Below, piece by piece: positions 59,150-59,411 of a stretch of 59,411 nucleotides of DNA. Every line of letters begins with the position of its first letter. Within the stretch, counting starts at the first letter, position 1. This DNA is from Gemmatimonadota bacterium (lineage in GTDB: Bacteria > Gemmatimonadota > Gemmatimonadetes > Palauibacterales > Palauibacteraceae), in contig JAJDUL010000064.1 in assembly GCA_022826685.1 (NCBI GenBank), forward strand, positions 1 to 59,411, in the 5' to 3' direction. Below the pieces are notes generated by a model. That model did no database searches, was not told where the DNA came from, and was given only the letters and a program-made list of their open reading frames with translations. The position numbers and the translations under genes are program-made.

Positions 59150-59411
59150 GACCACTCCAGCAGTCCTTGGTTCGGGACGAGATTGCGAAGGAAATCACGG
59201 ACCGGCAGGCACCAGACCTCGCCGACGCGGAGGCGTTCGTCGCCCCGGTAGAGCAGGGCCGCCTCAGCCTCCGGATAGTCCTTTCGGAAGGTCTTCAGCG
59301 CCCTCAGGTCCGATGGGTCCACCCGACTGGTGTTCTTCACCTCGAACGCCTGCAATCCCGTGTCTCCGTAAACGATGAAGTCGACCTCGGACCCACCCCG
59401 CGTCCGCCAAT
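59146..59411 (-). CDS. C-terminal part of a DUF4143-type ATPase-associated protein (cut by window edge)
   Basis: Only the last 88 residues or so lie in the window; the gene continues past 59411. The readable part, GGSEVDFIVYGDTGLQAFEVKNTSRVDPSDLRALKTFRKDYPEAEAALLYRG, matches the nuclease-like C-terminal fold of AAA+ proteins with DUF4143 (SEVDFIV...FEVK is the restriction-endonuclease-like core). Such proteins are often annotated as 'ATP-binding protein'. The stop overlaps the cory-CC-star start by ATGA. Whether the N-terminal ATPase is intact cannot be judged. Confidence 0.7.
   Translation of the reverse strand, partial: WRTRGGSEVDFIVYGDTGLQAFEVKNTSRVDPSDLRALKTFRKDYPEAEAALLYRGDERLRVGEVWCLPVRDFLRNLVPNQGLLEWS

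Overview
The window is 59.4 kb of high-GC bacterial chromosome with no rRNA, CRISPR array, phage module or intact insertion sequence. Several protein families found together point to Gemmatimonadota, possibly a marine or host-associated lineage: a sortilin/BNR-type secreted beta-propeller, a choice-of-anchor B protein, a TonB receptor with a carboxypeptidase-like N-terminal domain, a very long M14 metallopeptidase, a sulfocyanin-like lipoprotein, several exported amidohydrolases, and a Rho factor with an RG-rich N-terminus. This taxonomic assignment is an inference from gene content; no 16S gene is present.

Layout. 1-337 has no gene but holds an imperfect inverted repeat. 338-4556 carries an exported amidohydrolase, a double retropepsin-like protein and an NCS2-type permease. 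4670-6227 is a cluster of small regulatory loci: a Phd-type antitoxin/VapC pair with a visible promoter and operator, an orphan HipB-like repressor with two palindromes exactly 50 bp apart, an orphan HicB and tRNA-Gly(TCC). 6310-9793 has a cupin, a zinc alcohol dehydrogenase, a DegT-type aminotransferase and a lower-GC EEP nuclease. 9815-14834 has the large BNR/sortilin protein, a Cache-domain lipoprotein and an ABC-type membrane domain without an ATPase. 14844-18336 (minus) is a proC / DUF819 / D-aminoacylase-like operon. 18534-22006 has a TM2 protein, a second VapBC with a TATGG-based operator, an FabF-like synthase with an altered catalytic residue, and tRNA-Ser, tRNA-Gly and tRNA-Val.

22100-26305 has a radical SAM/VTT-membrane-protein pair, a zinc ribbon/TrmJ pair and Rho. 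26608-29018 is a sulfocyanin / proline dehydrogenase / dienoyl-CoA-reductase-like operon. 29041-33555 has MtaB, a lipoprotein, class I aldolase and HutF. 33670-39536 has the TonB receptor and the FG-GAP/choice-of-anchor-B protein. 39559-40227 is a third PIN toxin locus whose promoter predicts a leaderless antitoxin mRNA. 40305-47104 is mostly exported proteins (NIPSNAP lipoprotein, Tat-type class V aminotransferase, cyanophycinase-like peptidase, nuclease, FKBP) plus an MFS carrier. 47133-52327 is an FAH hydrolase coupled to a 1446-residue M14 peptidase.

52425-56069 is the most unusual locus: cytochrome c, then a protein with two periplasmic-sensor-type Cache domains fused to an outer-membrane beta-barrel, then a DinB-like protein starting 8 nt after its stop. 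A free lipoprotein copy of the same Cache domain lies at 13357. 56086-59411 (minus) reads DUF4143-like (cut by the window edge), cory-CC-star, ArsA-type ATPase, CstA.

Themes. Much of the window encodes exported peptide, amino-acid and proline handling (M14, D-aminoacylase, HutF, proC, PRODH, CstA, cyanophycinase, TonB receptor). TTG or near-cognate start codons are frequent. Three PIN-type toxin-antitoxin pairs and two orphan antitoxins are scattered through it.
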